From Flavobacteriales bacterium (GTDB lineage Bacteria; Bacteroidota; Bacteroidia; Flavobacteriales; BACL11): DNA of 45,090 nucleotides. Position 1 is the stretch's first letter, and the number at the start of each line of letters is the position of its first letter. Made by a program: the position numbers and the translations under genes. Below the pieces are notes generated by a model. That model was not told where the DNA came from, did not search any database, and saw only the letters and a program-made list of their open reading frames with translations. Where the stretch lies: NCBI GenBank assembly GCA_002696275.1, contig NZRO01000046.1, forward strand, positions 8,578-53,667, written 5' to 3'. This document shows positions 30,431 to 39,938 of this stretch, one piece after another.

Positions 30431-31537
30431 ATGTCAGAACAACTAAAGATACTAACCGAGTTTTATAATAACAATAAGGATAATAAATTAATATTATCCA
30501 AAGAAGAGATAAAACAAAAAATGAAAAAATGGTTATCAACTTCAGAATATAGTCATTATAAAAATGAATATGATAAATATTATGATGAGATTATTTTCGG
30601 GTTAGATGATGGTCTATGTTTCACAGGAAAAGGTGTAGGATTTAGGGAGAATAAATTTACTTTCTCAGAAATAAATTATAGTATTGACATAATTAGAGTT
30701 CATCCAGTTTTTGAATATAGTATCAAAGATGGTTCAGTTAAATTGTCATTACTCTCTAATCTAAAAAAAAGAGAAGAATTATTAATAAATATAAAAACTA
30801 AATTATTAGATCCAATAAAAAAGATAGAAGTTGAGAGAGCAGAATATGATGAACGTCAAAGAATTATAGCTGAACAAGATAAAGAGGATAAAAGGCTAAT
30901 TCATCTAAGTCACTCAAAATCACAATTAATTAATGAACTTGATAAAGACAGAAATGGCACAATAGACATAATAGAGGGAGATGATTTTAATCTACTAATA
31001 AAGAAACATCAGAGAAAAATTATTGAACTTGAAAGAAATGACAAAATACAATATACAAAACAATTTATAAAATTGTCCAACTTCATTAACAACAGAAAAG
31101 AAGATATACAAGATCTATATACTTCAATATATAAAATTCAAGATCATAACTCACTAAATGAGTACATTAAAATTATTAAGAATACAATCCACTCATATGA
31201 GGTTCTATTAGTTAATTCAATTAGCATGGTATGTTTTCTTTTAGAGGATGATTTATTTAATTTTTATACTATTTATGAAAAGCTAGACAAATTAAATATT
31301 TTCAACTCTCACGCTGAAACCCAATTATTAAATAAATTATCAAACATAGAAGATAAATTAGATGCTGTAATATATTCAATTGACGCGATGAATAATAGTA
31401 TTGTTATGGAACTAGGGATGTTATCAATGGATATTGAAAATTCTACAGATATTTTATCAACTCATTTGAAAGAAATTGAATCGAGTATTGATATAAATAC
31501 AGTTGTTACAGGAATTAAATTATTCCAGAGGATCTAG
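30431..31537 (+). CDS. uncharacterised protein with a canonical EF-hand loop and long helical/coiled-coil regions
   Basis: EF-hand loop DKDRNGTIDIIE at aa 171-182 (nt 30941-30976); helical charged flanks; N-terminal beta-rich segment possibly PH-like (low confidence). Confidence 0.75.
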   Translation: MSEQLKILTEFYNNNKDNKLILSKEEIKQKMKKWLSTSEYSHYKNEYDKYYDEIIFGLDDGLCFTGKGVGFRENKFTFSEINYSIDIIRVHPVFEYSIKDGSVKLSLLSNLKKREELLINIKTKLLDPIKKIEVERAEYDERQRIIAEQDKEDKRLIHLSHSKSQLINELDKDRNGTIDIIEGDDFNLLIKKHQRKIIELERNDKIQYTKQFIKLSNFINNRKEDIQDLYTSIYKIQDHNSLNEYIKIIKNTIHSYEVLLVNSISMVCFLLEDDLFNFYTIYEKLDKLNIFNSHAETQLLNKLSNIEDKLDAVIYSIDAMNNSIVMELGMLSMDIENSTDILSTHLKEIESSIDINTVVTGIKLFQRI

Positions 31538-31558
31538 TTGGTCAGTAAATAAAAGTCT

Positions 31559-32059
31559 TTAATCTATTGAAGAAATAGCAGCAGTAAGATCTCCAAAATA
31601 TTGAAGATAAATAAATTTGCCATCATTATCAAAATCATAAGACTGATAAATTGGAAGTGTAACAGTTTTTTCATTTTCAGTATTTTTTACTGAGAAATTA
31701 CAATAAAATCTGACTGAACCATCGATTTCTTTAGTTTCGACATTAACACCAGGTAAAAAAACAATGGAATCAGAAAAAGAAAAATCATATTTTTTCCACA
31801 TCTCTTTATGTGCTGATTTTCTATCTTCAACACTCATTGGACCTTCAGAATTAAAATATGTTCCTCTTACCTTACAAGTGTCGTTGTAATATTTTTTATA
31901 ATCAATAGATTCGTTTACAAAATCATTAAGATAAGATTCTACAGTCATACAATTGTTTAAAAATAATTGATCTATATTATTGTCTTTATTTTGAGTTGTT
32001 TCATTCATTTGACATGAAACAAAAAATATTATAAATATTAAAAAGAATATATTTTTCAT
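31559..32059 (-). CDS. putative lipoprotein, possibly NTF2/SnoaL-like fold
   Basis: signal peptide with lipobox FVSC; small alpha+beta domain; fold assignment tentative. Confidence 0.6.
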   Translation of the reverse strand: MKNIFFLIFIIFFVSCQMNETTQNKDNNIDQLFLNNCMTVESYLNDFVNESIDYKKYYNDTCKVRGTYFNSEGPMSVEDRKSAHKEMWKKYDFSFSDSIVFLPGVNVETKEIDGSVRFYCNFSVKNTENEKTVTLPIYQSYDFDNDGKFIYLQYFGDLTAAISSID

Positions 32060-32189
32060 GATTTTTGTTTTTAATTTTTGGCAAATATCAATATTTTTTT
32101 AAAACTATTAGTTACTATACTATTAGAATTATAAATGGAGTGATAAAAATTACACAAAGAAGTTCTTGGAATTTTACGTCCAAACGGAA

Positions 32190-34031
32190 TCATTCTACTG
32201 TAACAGATTTTGCCAGATTCCTAGGTTGATCAACATTACATCCCCTCAAAACCGCAATATAATAAGACAATAACTGTAGTGGTATATTGGTTAGTAATGG
32301 AGAAAGTGCTTCAGAACACTCTGGAATTTCAATAGTATAGTCTGCTATTTCTTTTACAGTAACATCTCCTTTAGTAACTATAGCAATCAATCTTCCTCCT
32401 CTAGCTTTAACTTCTTGTATGTTACTCACTACTTTTTCGTAATTTCCTGTTTTTGTCGCTATTACAACAATTGGCATTTCTTCATCAATCAGCGCAATAG
32501 GACCGTGTTTCATTTCTGCAGCTGGGTATCCCTCAGCGTGTATATAAGATATTTCCTTTAACTTTAATGCCCCCTCTAAAGCTACTGGGAAGTTGTATCC
32601 TCTTCCCAAGTATAAGAAGTTTTGTACATTCTGAAACTTTTCAGCAATTTTTTCAATTATTTTTTCAGACTCCAAAACCTGGGATATTTGTTGAGAAATC
32701 AGCTCTAATTCTGTAATCATATTATGATAATCAGTAGTGGTAATACTTCCTTTTAATCTTGCAATTTTTAAAGCCATAAGAGTAAGTACTGCTACCTGAG
32801 TGGTGAATGCTTTAGTAGAGGCTACTCCAATTTCTGGGCCAGCGTGGGTATATACTCCAGCATCTGTAAGTCTAGCAATAGAAGATCCTACCACATTACA
32901 AATGCCTAAAATAGTAGCTCCCTTCTCTTTTGCAAGTTCAAGCGCAGCTAAAGTATCTGCCGTTTCCCCGGATTGAGATATAGCAAGGACAATATCATCT
33001 TCTTTTATAATAGGATTTCTATATCGGAACTCAGAAGCATATTCAACTTCAACTGAAATTCTTGCTAAATCTTCAAATAGATATTCTCCAATCAATCCTG
33101 CATGCCAAGATGTTCCGCAAGCAACAATTATTATTCTGTTTGCCTTTACAAGTTTCTGTTCGTAATCCATTAATCCTCCCAATTTCACTTCCCTAGTTCC
33201 AGGATCAATTCTACCTCTTAAAGTATCTAAAACCGAGCTTGGTTGCTCAAATATTTCTTTCAACATAAAGTGAGGATATCCTCCTTTTTCAATAGAGTCT
33301 AAATTCAATTCCAACTCATGAATATAAGGATTTTTTCTTATATTCGAAATAGTTTTTATTTCTAATTCTTCCTTTCTATTTACTCTAGCAATTTCCCCAT
33401 CTTCCAAGTATACTACATTTCTGGTATATTCAATAATTGGAGTCGCATCAGAGGCAACAAAATATTCTTCCTCTCCTACACCAATCACTAATGGACTTCC
33501 TTTTCTAGCTGCAATAAATTCATTTCCATTATCTTCCTCCATAACTACTATAGCATATGCTCCAATTACTTCATTTAAAGAAAGTCGTACTGCCTCAAAT
33601 AAACTACAGTTTTCGTGATTTTTTATCTCTTCTATCAAGTGAATCAATACCTCTGTGTCTGTATCCGATTTAAAACTATGTCCTTTATTAGACAGCATTC
33701 TTTTTATGGAATCGTAATTTTCTATAATTCCGTTATGTATTATAGCAAGTTTACTATCTCCTGAACTATGCGGATGTGCATTTTTTTGATTTGGCACTCC
33801 ATGTGTTGCCCATCTAGTATGTCCTATGCCTATTGTTCCTTTTCTGTTTTTATTAGAAGAATATTGCTCTAAGTCAGAAACCTTTCCTTTTTGTTTTAGG
33901 ATTGTGATTCCAGCCCCTTCAGACAAAGCTATTCCAGCGCTGTCATAACCCCTATATTCTAATCTTTGTAATCCTTTTATGATAATAGGATAAGCTTCCT
34001 TACCTCCTACATATCCTACAATTCCGCACAT
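32190..34031 (-). CDS. glmS: glutamine--fructose-6-phosphate aminotransferase (isomerizing)
   Basis: MCGIVGYVG, GHTRWATHG, SQSGETADTLAAL, C-terminal NLAKSVTVE. Confidence 0.98.
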   Translation of the reverse strand: MCGIVGYVGGKEAYPIIIKGLQRLEYRGYDSAGIALSEGAGITILKQKGKVSDLEQYSSNKNRKGTIGIGHTRWATHGVPNQKNAHPHSSGDSKLAIIHNGIIENYDSIKRMLSNKGHSFKSDTDTEVLIHLIEEIKNHENCSLFEAVRLSLNEVIGAYAIVVMEEDNGNEFIAARKGSPLVIGVGEEEYFVASDATPIIEYTRNVVYLEDGEIARVNRKEELEIKTISNIRKNPYIHELELNLDSIEKGGYPHFMLKEIFEQPSSVLDTLRGRIDPGTREVKLGGLMDYEQKLVKANRIIIVACGTSWHAGLIGEYLFEDLARISVEVEYASEFRYRNPIIKEDDIVLAISQSGETADTLAALELAKEKGATILGICNVVGSSIARLTDAGVYTHAGPEIGVASTKAFTTQVAVLTLMALKIARLKGSITTTDYHNMITELELISQQISQVLESEKIIEKIAEKFQNVQNFLYLGRGYNFPVALEGALKLKEISYIHAEGYPAAEMKHGPIALIDEEMPIVVIATKTGNYEKVVSNIQEVKARGGRLIAIVTKGDVTVKEIADYTIEIPECSEALSPLLTNIPLQLLSYYIAVLRGCNVDQPRNLAKSVTVE

Positions 34032-34034
34032 AAT

Positions 34035-35294
34035 TTATATATCTGTATAAATAATTTTAATAGATGTTTTACTATTGTCTAAAATGGTTCTGTTTGCATT
34101 TGCAGACCCACCAGAAGAAAGTAAATATAAAATATCTGTATATTCATCATTAGTTAGTAACTGAACAAAATATCTAGTAATATTAAAGCTGTAAGTTTTT
34201 CCGTTTAACTCTTCTGCTGCTAGCGGTCCATAATCTATTAAATAATCAAATTCACCATCTTGTTTTTCTCTAACTAAATATAGTTTTTCGTGAGAATCAT
34301 AATTGCCATCTTCCTCAATTTCAAAATCAATAGTTACTTTATTTATTGCCTTATCGGATAGTTGCTGTTTAAGCGTTTCTAAATTATTGAACTCAAATTT
34401 TACTTTACATCCTGCCATTGATTGTAAGTAACTTCTATTTGTATCAGAAATAATCCCTTCATAATAGGAGTTAATAACATCTGAAACTCCGTTTGTTGAC
34501 ACTGCAGCTGTTGACAACTGTGGACCCTTTTTGTTGAATAAGTTTATCCTAGCAGCATTACCTCCAATCTCAAAATCTAAACTAACAGATGTATCTACAT
34601 CTATCTCGTGATAATAAACGCTAAACCTACTTTTGTCTGAGGAAGGATTTAGATACAAAATAGTATTTGATGCAGTAGCTTTTACATACAATCCTTTAAA
34701 AAACTCTAAAAACGATTCATCATCTATCATATCAGAACTTCCACTTGCATCTATTAACTGTTGCCCTATAGAATTATCCAGATATATATTTATATATGAT
34801 GAATTTAATGAATCTCCATCATAAATTGTGTTGCCAATAGCTAGATTTATTGCAGAGATAGATGGATCATAATTAGAATAATAAATACTATCCTTATAAA
34901 TATCTTCTTCTAACTTAAAAACACTAATGTCTAAGTCGTTACTTTCGTTTAAATCTCCATAAAATTCAGAAAAACTATAAGTTATGAATACAGAATCTAC
35001 TACAACATTTTGTATCGCTTCAATGTTGTTTGCTGGTAAGAGCATCTGAGTAACAAAAGCTCCTTTATTCACACCAAAAACAGGGTCATTTATCTCTCCT
35101 AATAGTAGATGTATACTTTCATCAGATCTTAATCTTTCTTCTGACAATGTAGAGATATTAAAATTCGTTATAGAATCGTTATTAATAGTAAACTTGGCGG
35201 CATCTGGCAATTCTAACCCTATTACATTTGGGTCATTGCAAGCAATTAAGCCAACTCCCAATAAAAAGTAAGCTGATTTTTTAAAAATGTTCAT
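34035..35294 (-). CDS. DUF4270 domain-containing lipoprotein
   Basis: lipobox LIAC; NDPNVIGLELPD; LLGEINDPVFGVNKGAFVTQM. Confidence 0.85.
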   Translation of the reverse strand: MNIFKKSAYFLLGVGLIACNDPNVIGLELPDAAKFTINNDSITNFNISTLSEERLRSDESIHLLLGEINDPVFGVNKGAFVTQMLLPANNIEAIQNVVVDSVFITYSFSEFYGDLNESNDLDISVFKLEEDIYKDSIYYSNYDPSISAINLAIGNTIYDGDSLNSSYINIYLDNSIGQQLIDASGSSDMIDDESFLEFFKGLYVKATASNTILYLNPSSDKSRFSVYYHEIDVDTSVSLDFEIGGNAARINLFNKKGPQLSTAAVSTNGVSDVINSYYEGIISDTNRSYLQSMAGCKVKFEFNNLETLKQQLSDKAINKVTIDFEIEEDGNYDSHEKLYLVREKQDGEFDYLIDYGPLAAEELNGKTYSFNITRYFVQLLTNDEYTDILYLLSSGGSANANRTILDNSKTSIKIIYTDI

Positions 35295-35300
35295 TCTTTT

Positions 35301-36137
35301 TTATTCTTCAGTAAGTTCTAATTCCTCTTCTTCAACTAAAGAATCAAAGAAATTATTGTATTGATCTTCATAATCTTCTTCCCCAGGGAATTTCATAAAT
35401 GGAAGGTTACTTTCCTTCATATATTGTAAAACCTTACTATTTATATTTTTAGATCCTTGAATAACCGCGTCTGAAAAACTAATTGCAAATTTGCTTAAAT
35501 TCTCAAATGAAGGGTTTTTTAACATTTTTAAATCTGAGACATCTAATTTGTTTTCAAAAAGTAGCTTGTTTATGATACCTGAATCCAAAGACCCTTCAAA
35601 TTCTGTGTCAAAAACATTATAAATAACCTTAGTGTCTTTAAATAATGGATCTTCATTATAGATCTTTTTTATATACATAGGCACTAATGATGAGAACCAT
35701 CCTTGGCAATGAATAAATTCAGGAGCCCAGCCAAGTTTTTTTACAGTTTCAATCACCCCTTTACAATAAAAAATCATTCTTTCTTCATTATTTTCTAAGA
35801 AATTTCCATCTTCATCATGAAACATTATTTTTCTAGGAAAATATTCATCATTATCAATAAAATATATCTGCATTCTTGCAGATTGTATCGAAGCAACTTT
35901 TATGATAAGCTGATGGTCAAAATCATCTAATATTAAATTCATCCCGGAAAGACGAATAACTTCATGTAAATTATTAGTTTTTTCTTTAATTACTCCAAAT
36001 TTTGGAAGAAAGACTCTCGTCTCATTGCCTAATTCGATAGAGTTCTTTGGAAGGTTTAATCCTACATTTGACATGTATGTGTCTGGCAGGTAAGGAGTTA
36101 TCTCTTGTGAAACAAATAATATTTTTTTCTTTCCCAT
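35301..36137 (-). CDS. glycogen/starch synthase GT5 N-terminal-domain-only protein
   Basis: KKILFVSQEITPYL start motif; WAPEFIHCQGWFSSLVPMYIKK; 278 aa, lacking the second GT-B Rossmann domain. Confidence 0.85.
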   Translation of the reverse strand: MGKKKILFVSQEITPYLPDTYMSNVGLNLPKNSIELGNETRVFLPKFGVIKEKTNNLHEVIRLSGMNLILDDFDHQLIIKVASIQSARMQIYFIDNDEYFPRKIMFHDEDGNFLENNEERMIFYCKGVIETVKKLGWAPEFIHCQGWFSSLVPMYIKKIYNEDPLFKDTKVIYNVFDTEFEGSLDSGIINKLLFENKLDVSDLKMLKNPSFENLSKFAISFSDAVIQGSKNINSKVLQYMKESNLPFMKFPGEEDYEDQYNNFFDSLVEEEELELTEE

Positions 36138-36155
36138 AAAAAATTAATTAGCCAA

Positions 36156-36163
36156 CAAATTTA
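36156..36163 (-). promoter_or_regulatory. -7 box (TAAATTTG on minus) for the GT5-DUF4270-glmS operon
   Basis: CAAATTTA on plus, 18 nt upstream of the GT5 ATG. Confidence 0.4.
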
Positions 36164-36225
36164 CGAAATTATATGCTTTATATCAAGCAATTCGGTTAGA
36201 TTTGCTGATTATACAATTTTGATTC

Positions 36226-37065
36226 ATGAAAATATTTAAGACTAAAGTAGAACTGAAATCGTATTTAAACTCCCAGGATGAAGGAAGGGTCATATCATTT
36301 ATTCCTACAATGGGAGCCTTGCATAATGGACATTTATCATTAATTTCACAAGCCAAACAAAATTCTGATTTAGTAGTTTGTAGTATCTTTGTTAACCCAA
36401 CTCAGTTTAATAATTCTGAAGATTTAGAAAAATATCCACGAACTTTAGATGAAGACTTAAGGGCATTAAGATATATAAAATGTGATGTGGTGTACTTGCC
36501 TGCAATTTCTGATCTTTATAATGAAAATGAACAAGTAAAACAATTCCAGTATAACGGATTAGATGAATTTATGGAAGGCAAAGGAAGGCGAGGACATTTT
36601 GATGGGGTGGCTACAGTTGTAGAAAAACTATTCAGAATTATAAATCCTAATATAGCATATTTTGGGCAAAAGGATATACAGCAACTTCAAATTATTAAAC
36701 ACATAACAAAACAACTTAATTTAGATATTGAAATAATTGGAGTGCCTACAATAAGAGAAGAATCAGGGCTGGCAATGAGCTCTAGAAATAAAAGACTTTC
36801 AGAATCTGATTTAGAGAAAGCTACTCTTATTTATAAAACACTAGTGTTTATCAAAGAAAATAAATACAAATATTCTGTTGAAAAGTTAAAAGATTTTTGT
36901 GTTGAAAAATTCGAGAGACATGCAGATTTAGATTTAGAATATCTTGAGATTGTATCTTTAAAAAACCTTCAACCAATAAAAAAATACAATGAAAAAGGAG
37001 ATAATGTGGCCTGTATAGCCGCAACTATCAATTCTGTTCGTTTAATTGATAATATTATTTTTTAG
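36226..37065 (+). CDS. panC: pantoate--beta-alanine ligase
   Basis: FIPTMGALHNGHLSLI, SIFVNPTQFN, YFGQKDIQQL, MSSRNKRL. Confidence 0.97.
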   Translation: MKIFKTKVELKSYLNSQDEGRVISFIPTMGALHNGHLSLISQAKQNSDLVVCSIFVNPTQFNNSEDLEKYPRTLDEDLRALRYIKCDVVYLPAISDLYNENEQVKQFQYNGLDEFMEGKGRRGHFDGVATVVEKLFRIINPNIAYFGQKDIQQLQIIKHITKQLNLDIEIIGVPTIREESGLAMSSRNKRLSESDLEKATLIYKTLVFIKENKYKYSVEKLKDFCVEKFERHADLDLEYLEIVSLKNLQPIKKYNEKGDNVACIAATINSVRLIDNIIF

Positions 37066-37074
37066 TTTTATAGC

Positions 37075-38067
37075 ATGAACAAGCAAAGTATATTTAATTT
37101 ATTTTTCTCTTTGACTATCATTGGCATATTTACTGGATGGTTTATTGGAAAGAATCCTGATAGTTTACAAAGAGATTTGTTAAAAGTAGATTATTTCTAT
37201 GTCATCTTATCTATGGTTTTTGGGGCTTGGGCTTATGTGAATAGAGGATTTAGATGGATTTTACTTATTGATGCGCTAGGATATAAAACTTCTAAAACAA
37301 ATTCTATTTCTGCAGTTTCAGTAGGTTATTTTACAAATTTATTTATACCTAGAGCGGGAGAGATAGCTAGATGTACCGCATTAAAAAAATCAGATAACAT
37401 TCCTGTGGACAAACTTTTCGGAACTATATTAATAGAAAGAGTAATTGATTTTGTTTTTCTCTTAATCGGTTTTTTCTTAGCGCTTTTACTAAAATCTAGA
37501 GAAATTTCACGTTCCATCAATGAATATCAGCAGATAGATAGTTCAGAATCTTCTTATACAAAGTTTATTGTGCTGTTAGTGATGATTGTTTCTGCTTCCA
37601 TACTTTATTTTTTAAGAAATAAAATAAAGAAATTGTCATATTATCAGAAAGTAGTGGACTTCATAGATGGATTGAAAGAGGGCTTCAAGAGTATAAAGAA
37701 GATGAAAAACAAATCATCTTTTTGGTTTCATACATTTAGTATTTGGATAATGTATTTCCTAATGACTTATATTTGTTTTGATGCAATCCCAGAAACCTCT
37801 CATTTGGGCATATCTGATGGATTATTTTTGTTAATTTTGGGTGGTATTGGAATGGTTATTCCGGCACCTGGAGGTATAGGCTCGTATCATTTAATAGTGA
37901 TGATAGGTTTAGTTGCCTTACAAATACCAGAGGGAGATTTGATTGTAAATGCATATGACAAGTATAATCCCGCAATGTTATTTCCTATTGTTGTGCATAC
38001 AGCTCAAACATTTGTAGCTATTATTATGGGACTCATTGGGTTTTTAATGTTGTTTAAAAAAAGATAA
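37075..38067 (+). CDS. lysylphosphatidylglycerol synthase-like transmembrane (UPF0104) protein
   Basis: polytopic; NRGFRWILLIDALG, FTNLFIPRAGEIARC, PAPGGIGSYH. Confidence 0.9.
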   Translation: MNKQSIFNLFFSLTIIGIFTGWFIGKNPDSLQRDLLKVDYFYVILSMVFGAWAYVNRGFRWILLIDALGYKTSKTNSISAVSVGYFTNLFIPRAGEIARCTALKKSDNIPVDKLFGTILIERVIDFVFLLIGFFLALLLKSREISRSINEYQQIDSSESSYTKFIVLLVMIVSASILYFLRNKIKKLSYYQKVVDFIDGLKEGFKSIKKMKNKSSFWFHTFSIWIMYFLMTYICFDAIPETSHLGISDGLFLLILGGIGMVIPAPGGIGSYHLIVMIGLVALQIPEGDLIVNAYDKYNPAMLFPIVVHTAQTFVAIIMGLIGFLMLFKKR

Positions 38068-38091
38068 AACAGCAAAATAAAATAATATATA

Positions 38092-38583
38092 ATGACAAAC
38101 TTACAAAGCATAAAATCTAAAATTTATACACTATCAGAGTTGGTAGAGAGATGCAAGGTTTGGAGGAATAAAGGTGAGAAAATTGTTTTTACCAATGGGT
38201 GTTTTGATTTAGTGCACAGAGGTCATGTTGAGGTATTGGCTAATACAGCAGATTTAGGTGACAGATTAATTGTTGGGTTAAATTCAGACTCGTCTATTCA
38301 AAATTTAAAGCGTGAAAATAGACCAATAATTGATGAAAATTCAAGAGCAATATTACTTGCTTCACTTCAATTTATAGATGCAGTTGTTTTATTCTCAGAA
38401 ACCACTCCACATCAACTTATACAAACTATTCTGCCAGATATTTTAGCAAAAGGAGGAGACTATAAAGTAGAAGAAATTACAGGTCGTGAAGTAGTTTTGC
38501 AAAATGGAGGGGAAGTAATCCTAGTTCCTTTTATTGACGGTTTTTCTACTACAAATATTGTAAATAAAATAAAACAAGATTAA
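38092..38583 (+). CDS. rfaE2: D-glycero-beta-D-manno-heptose 1-phosphate adenylyltransferase
   Basis: FTNGCFDLVHRGHVEVL, GLNSDSSIQNLKRENRPI, PDILAKGGDY. Confidence 0.93.
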   Translation: MTNLQSIKSKIYTLSELVERCKVWRNKGEKIVFTNGCFDLVHRGHVEVLANTADLGDRLIVGLNSDSSIQNLKRENRPIIDENSRAILLASLQFIDAVVLFSETTPHQLIQTILPDILAKGGDYKVEEITGREVVLQNGGEVILVPFIDGFSTTNIVNKIKQD

Positions 38584-39938
38584 TGCCAAAAAAGAAAGTT
38601 CAATCTGCTTTTTTCTGTCAAAATTGCGGAACACAATCTCCAAAGTGGTTAGGTAAATGTCCTCAATGTAACGAATGGAACACTTTTGTAGAAGAATTAA
38701 TTACAAAAGAAGAACAAACTAAAACTTGGAATGGATTGAACAAAGCAAGCATTCCCGTTTGCATAAACGACATTACCTTCTCTAGAGAAAAGAGAATACA
38801 AACAAAAGATTTAGAACTTAATAGAGTTTTGGGAGGAGGAATTGTTCCTGGTTCAGTTATATTACTAGGTGGAGATCCAGGAATTGGAAAATCAACCTTA
38901 TTATTACAATTAGCACTGACCTCAAATCAAAAAATACTTTATGTCTCTGGTGAGGAGAGTGAAAATCAGATAAAAATGAGGGCCCAAAGGGTAGAAAATA
39001 GTTCAAAAAACTGTTTGATACTTACAGAAACATCTACTCAAAATATATTCCAACAAATTGAAAAAGTTGAACCGCAAATATTAATAATTGATTCTATTCA
39101 GACTTTACACTCATCGCATATTGAGTCTTCACCTGGAAGCGTTTCTCAGATTAGAGAATGTACCTCTGAAATGATAAAATATGCTAAACATACTGGTACG
39201 GCTGTTTTCCTAATTGGTCATATCAATAAAGATGGTGCGATTGCAGGACCTAAAATATTGGAACATATGGTTGATACAGTTCTTCAGTTTGAGGGGGATA
39301 GAAACCATGTTTATAGAATACTTAGAACTATTAAAAATAGATTTGGCTCGGCATCAGAATTAGGTGTTTACGAAATGAGTCAGGATGGATTAAGAGGGGT
39401 TAATAATCCCTCGGAAATCCTAATTTCAGATAGAGATGAGGAGACAAGTGGAGTTGCTATTGCTTCTACAATTGAAGGAGCTCGTCCGTTAATGATTGAA
39501 ATTCAATCTCTAGTTAGTTCAGCAGTTTATGGCACTCCACAACGATCTACTACTGGATTTGACGCGAGAAGATTGAATATGTTGCTCGCTGTTTTAGAAA
39601 AAAGATGTGGGTTCAGATTAGGAATAAAGGATGTATTTTTAAATATAACTGGAGGTATAAAACCAGATGATACAGCTATAGATTTAGCTGTTATTTGTTC
39701 TGTGCTTTCTTCCGATCAAGATTTGCCAATAGCTATGCAAACATGTTTTGCTGCTGAGGTTGGTCTCTCCGGCGAAATAAGAGCTGTAAATCGAATAGAA
39801 CAAAGAATAGCTGAGGCTGAGAAACTAGGATATAAACAAATAATTATATCTAAATTTAATAAGTTTAATCCTTCTCATTTCAAAATAGAAGTAATACAGT
39901 GTTCTAAAATTGAAGAGGTTTTCCGATTACTCTTCTAA
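38583..39938 (+). CDS. radA: DNA repair protein RadA
   Basis: zinc finger CQNCGTQSPKWLGKCPQCNEWN; Walker A GGDPGIGKST; KNRFG motif; Lon-like C-terminal domain. Confidence 0.98.
   Translation: MPKKKVQSAFFCQNCGTQSPKWLGKCPQCNEWNTFVEELITKEEQTKTWNGLNKASIPVCINDITFSREKRIQTKDLELNRVLGGGIVPGSVILLGGDPGIGKSTLLLQLALTSNQKILYVSGEESENQIKMRAQRVENSSKNCLILTETSTQNIFQQIEKVEPQILIIDSIQTLHSSHIESSPGSVSQIRECTSEMIKYAKHTGTAVFLIGHINKDGAIAGPKILEHMVDTVLQFEGDRNHVYRILRTIKNRFGSASELGVYEMSQDGLRGVNNPSEILISDRDEETSGVAIASTIEGARPLMIEIQSLVSSAVYGTPQRSTTGFDARRLNMLLAVLEKRCGFRLGIKDVFLNITGGIKPDDTAIDLAVICSVLSSDQDLPIAMQTCFAAEVGLSGEIRAVNRIEQRIAEAEKLGYKQIIISKFNKFNPSHFKIEVIQCSKIEEVFRLLF

Noticed and set aside
32060-32189. Non-coding gap between the small lipoprotein and glmS as a possible ncRNA or tRNA
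   Set aside because: No cloverleaf, strong hairpin or RNA motif recognised; looks like an ordinary leader/terminator region.
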